Assembly: GCA_017634385.1 (NCBI GenBank)
Contig: JAGBNN010000005.1
Location: 1-45,661, forward strand
DNA from: Bacilli bacterium
Lineage (GTDB): Bacteria > Bacillota_I > Bacilli_A > RF39 > UBA660
Direction: 5' to 3'
Length of the DNA stretch: 45,661 bases
The translations under genes and the position numbers were made by a program. This document shows positions 43,111-45,661 of this stretch, in pieces. The first letter of the stretch is position 1, and every line of letters begins with the position of its first letter. The notes beneath the pieces were generated by a model, which made no database searches, had not been told where the DNA came from, and saw nothing but the letters and a program-made list of their open reading frames with translations.

Positions 43111-43329
43111 ATGGCTGAAGGTAAAAGATATGATTTTGAAAGAACATGTGTTGATAAGAAAACTGCAGAACATGTAAGAGATGCAGTAATTAATGAATAT
43201 AAGGATCATCCAAGTTGGGAAATTGGTGCAGATAGTATTACAGAATTACCAACAGGAGAATATAAAGTAGTTGTTGAATTAACACATAAAAAAGAAGAAA
43301 AAACTAATAGTTCTGGTATGAGATTTTAA
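43111..43329 (+). CDS. Small hypothetical protein
   Basis: I do not recognise this 72-residue soluble protein. It runs MAEGKRYDFERTCVDKKTAE, a predicted helix (HVRDAVINEYKDHP), then two strands (SITELPTGEYKVVVELTH) and a polar tail. The helix-strand-strand shape may be a small regulatory or RNA-binding unit; this is only impression. SD AGGGAGG; a TATAAT-like box lies at about 43087. It stands alone with its own terminator. Confidence 0.65.
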   Translation: MAEGKRYDFERTCVDKKTAEHVRDAVINEYKDHPSWEIGADSITELPTGEYKVVVELTHKKEEKTNSSGMRF

Positions 43330-43352
43330 ACACTTATTATAAGTGTTTTTTT
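43328..43352 (+). terminator. Terminator of the small gene at 43111
   Basis: AAACACTT and AAGTGTTT around ATTAT, then T leading into the tex promoter. Confidence 0.9.
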
Positions 43353-43353
43353 A

Positions 43354-43362
43354 TGTTATAAT
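43354..43362 (+). promoter_or_regulatory. Extended -10 promoter of tex
   Basis: TGTTATAAT directly behind the T-tract of the preceding terminator. Confidence 0.65.
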
Positions 43363-43382
43363 GTTTATGGAGGATAAACATC

Positions 43383-45533
43383 ATGAATGAAGAAATAATA
43401 AAACAAATTTCACTTGATTTAAATATAAAAGAATCACAAGTAATAAATGTATTAAAACTATTAGAAGAAGGAAATACAATACCATTTATCGCAAGATATA
43501 GAAAAGAAGTAACTGGTAATTTAGATGAAGAAAGAATTAAAGCTATTTCAGAAGTATATGAATACCAAGTTAATTTATTAAAAAGAAAAGAAGATGTAAT
43601 CAGATTAATAGATGAAAAAGGATTGCTTACTGAAGAACTTCAAAATGAAATAATGAAAGCATCTAAATTAGTAGAAGTAGAAGATTTATATAGACCATAT
43701 AAAGAAAAGAAAAAAACAAAAGCAACAGAAGCAATTAAAAATGGATTAGAACCACTTGCTAAAATAATATTATCTTTTCCAAAAGAACTTTATGATGTGG
43801 AAAAGTTCTTAAATGAAAATGTAAAAACAAAAGAAGATGCTATTGTTGGTGCAAAGTATATAATCGCAGAATATATTTCTGATAATGCATATTATAGAAA
43901 ATGGATAAGAAATAATATATATAATCATTCTAAAATTAAATCTAAATTAAAAAAAGATGCACAAGATGAAAGAAAAGTATATGAAATGTATTATGATTAT
44001 TCTGAAGATGTAAAAACTATTAAACCACATAGAGTACTTGCACTTAATAGAGCAGAAAAAGAAGGAATATTAAACGTATCTTTAGATTATAGTAAAGAAT
44101 ATATATTTGATTATTTGAAAAATAAAATGATAAAAAATAAAGATTCTATATGTGCAAAATATGTAGAAGAAGCTATAGAAGATTCGTTTAAAAGATTAAT
44201 AGGACCAAGTGTAGAAAGAGAAATAAGAAGTGAACTTACTGAAATAGCAGGAGATGTGGCTATTGAAAACTTTGGTAAGAATTTAGAAAGTTTATTACTT
44301 ATGCCACCTATTAAAAATAAAAGAGTACTAGCATTTGATCCAGGTTATACAAATGGATGTAAACTTGCAGTATTAGATGAAACAGGTAAATATATAACTT
44401 CATGTATAATAAAACCGTTTTCATCAAGTGAAAAATATTTAATAGATAGTAAAAAAATATTAATTAATTTAATTAAACAATATAATATAGATATAGTTGC
44501 TATTGGAAATGGTACAGCATCTAGAGAATCAGAAAAGTTAATCGCAGAAATAATAAAAGAAAATAATTTAGATTGTAAATATATAATAGTATCAGAAGCA
44601 GGAGCATCTATTTATTCAACTGAACAAGTTGCTATAGATGAATTTCCTAATTTGTCTCCTAATGAAAGAAGTGCAGTTTCAATTGGAAGAAGACTTCAAG
44701 ATCCATTGTCTGAACTAGTTAAAATACCGCCAGATGGTATAGGAGTAGGATTATATCAACATGATGTATCTGATTCTAAATTAAAAGATAGATTAGATTT
44801 CGTTGTATCAAAAGCTGTTAACTCAGTTGGAGTAAATATAAATACAGCAAGTTTTTCTATATTGAAATATATATCTGGATTAACAAAAACATCTATAAAT
44901 GAAATAATAAATTTTAGAGATAAAAATGGAAGATTTACTTCAAGAGAAGAACTAAAGAAAAATAAAATTTTAACTGATAAAACTTATGAACAAGCAATAG
45001 GATTCATGAGAGTATTAGATGGAACTAACAAATTAGATATAACTAGTATCCATCCTGAAAGTTATGATAAAACTATAAAATTATTAGAAGAATTAAATTT
45101 AACTATAGATGATATAGGTAGTGAAATATTAATAAATAAATTAGATAACATAAATATAGATGATTATTCTAAAAAATTAGATATTGACATATATACTTTA
45201 GAAGATATAATAAATGCCTTAAAGAAACCAAATTGGGATCCAAGAGATGAACTAGATAAACCAATTCTTAAAAGCGATGTACTTGATATAAAAGATTTAC
45301 AAAAAGGAATGGAACTTCAAGGTACAGTTAGAAACGTAGTAGATTTTGGAGCATTTATAGATATAGGTCTTCATAATGATGGACTTGTTCATATTTCAAA
45401 AATAACAGATAGATATATAAAACATCCATCTGAAGAATTAAGTGTAGGGGATATAGTAACATGTTATGTAGATGATATATTTCCAGAAAAAGAAAAAGTT
45501 TCATTAACATTAATAAATCCAAAAAATGAGTAA
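43383..45533 (+). CDS. tex: Tex-family RNA-binding transcription accessory protein
   Basis: The 716-residue protein has Tex domains in order: N-terminal helical part (LLEEGNTIPFIARYRKEVTG), a YqgF-like RNase H fold at about 318-440 (VLAFDPGYTNGCKLAVLDE), a helix-hairpin-helix pair (about 480-560; NSVGVNINTASFSILKYISG) and an S1 RNA-binding domain at the end (QGTVRNVVDFGAFIDIGLHN, DGLVHISKI). Tex is implicated in transcription and RNA handling; its exact role is unclear. SD GGAGG. The stop is directly followed by the tRNA promoter. Confidence 0.95.
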   Translation: MNEEIIKQISLDLNIKESQVINVLKLLEEGNTIPFIARYRKEVTGNLDEERIKAISEVYEYQVNLLKRKEDVIRLIDEKGLLTEELQNEIMKASKLVEVEDLYRPYKEKKKTKATEAIKNGLEPLAKIILSFPKELYDVEKFLNENVKTKEDAIVGAKYIIAEYISDNAYYRKWIRNNIYNHSKIKSKLKKDAQDERKVYEMYYDYSEDVKTIKPHRVLALNRAEKEGILNVSLDYSKEYIFDYLKNKMIKNKDSICAKYVEEAIEDSFKRLIGPSVEREIRSELTEIAGDVAIENFGKNLESLLLMPPIKNKRVLAFDPGYTNGCKLAVLDETGKYITSCIIKPFSSSEKYLIDSKKILINLIKQYNIDIVAIGNGTASRESEKLIAEIIKENNLDCKYIIVSEAGASIYSTEQVAIDEFPNLSPNERSAVSIGRRLQDPLSELVKIPPDGIGVGLYQHDVSDSKLKDRLDFVVSKAVNSVGVNINTASFSILKYISGLTKTSINEIINFRDKNGRFTSREELKKNKILTDKTYEQAIGFMRVLDGTNKLDITSIHPESYDKTIKLLEELNLTIDDIGSEILINKLDNINIDDYSKKLDIDIYTLEDIINALKKPNWDPRDELDKPILKSDVLDIKDLQKGMELQGTVRNVVDFGAFIDIGLHNDGLVHISKITDRYIKHPSEELSVGDIVTCYVDDIFPEKEKVSLTLINPKNE

Positions 45534-45539
45534 AAAGTA

Positions 45540-45567
45540 TTGACACATATTTAAAAATAAGTATAAT
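45540..45567 (+). promoter_or_regulatory. Promoter of the tRNA gene
   Basis: TTGACA (45540-45545), 16 bases, TATAAT (45562-45567), 20 bases before the tRNA. It lies six bases after the tex stop. Confidence 0.85.
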
Positions 45568-45587
45568 TAAATAGTACTTATTTTTGT

Positions 45588-45661
45588 GCAGGTGTAGTTT
45601 AATGGTAGAACCACAGCCTTCCAAGCTGTATACGGGAGTTCGATTCTCCTCACCTGCTCCA
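45588..45661 (+). tRNA. tRNA-Gly(TCC)
   Basis: 74 bases with encoded CCA. The acceptor arms GCAGGTG and CACCTGC pair fully; the D arm is GTTTAATGGTAGAAC; the anticodon stem ACAGC/GCTGT holds loop CTTCCAA with anticodon TCC (45620-45622); the T arm contains TTCGATT. It reaches the last base of the window, so more tRNAs may follow in the same transcript. Confidence 0.97.

Overview
The window is chromosomal DNA from a very AT-rich, low-GC Gram-positive bacterium (Bacillota). By eye G+C is well under 30%, and AT-rich codons such as AAA, ATA, GAA and TTA dominate. The genetic code is the standard bacterial one: TGG encodes Trp and no gene needs TGA to be read through. TGA is almost unused as a stop (2 of about 52 genes). 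Spore-coat type genes (CotD-like, a CotJA/CotJB-type protein with CotJC, and two YjcZ-like micro-proteins) and sigma-E/K-like promoters point to a spore former or a descendant of one. Sortase-anchored and BspA-type repeat surface proteins suggest a host-associated, probably gut, lineage. An uncultured Bacilli-type lineage is my guess; the species cannot be named from this sequence.

Layout. 1-135: tail of an IS3-like transposase and a possible IS end. 263-577: Lys/Thr/Ala-rich, histone-H1-like tail-anchored protein. 640-3711: SRP cluster ftsY-ylxM-ffh plus an unknown gene. 3776-5840: CotD-like coat protein, two overlapping unknown genes, rpoZ and recX. 5862-6833 (minus): PrsA-like foldase. 6972-7203: two YjcZ-like micro-proteins. 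7288-8109: unknown protein and a convergent HIT hydrolase. 8251-9874: sufS-sufU. 10026-12123: short SSB, Xre regulator, pyrimidine-nucleoside phosphorylase. 12134-14450: divergent VanY-type and S11-type D,D-carboxypeptidases. 14457-15062: DUF6442-like membrane protein and Xre regulator with a doubled palindromic operator. 15212-17636: YjbR-EVE fusion, flavodoxin, membrane protein. 17692-19671: queH, a structured leader with a 26-codon ORF, purA. 19744-21922: thioester-domain adhesin and its sortase. 22051-23984: two-component system. 24031-28778: zinc-ribbon protein, dus, lysS, transporter. 28855-33212: clpC, cysS, yugP-type metalloprotease. 33276-35905: BspA-like protein with a dockerin-like end, lipoprotein. 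35915-36496 (minus): clpP. 36607-39277: uridine-kinase-like protein, gap. 39352-40296: cotJ pair. 40348-43038: hydrolase, PAP2 phosphatase, dinB. 43111-45533: small unknown protein, tex. 45588-45661: tRNA-Gly(TCC).

How it works together. Most of the window is housekeeping: protein targeting and folding, proteolysis (clpC, clpP), Fe-S and sulfur chemistry, tRNA charging and modification, nucleotide metabolism, and repair (recX, dinB, ssb). It is cut into short units of one to three genes. A recurring design is a Rho-independent terminator whose T-tract runs straight into an extended -10 promoter (TGnTATAAT) for the next gene. Convergent pairs share one hairpin that can contain a stop codon. 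The accessory content is the surface and envelope layer, the sporulation genes, and the small regulator units.

There is no gene-free stretch longer than about 150 bases. The longest gaps (106-262, 6834-6971, 8110-8250, 15063-15211, 18262-18411) are described in the features. I see no CRISPR array, prophage, rRNA or complete mobile element.
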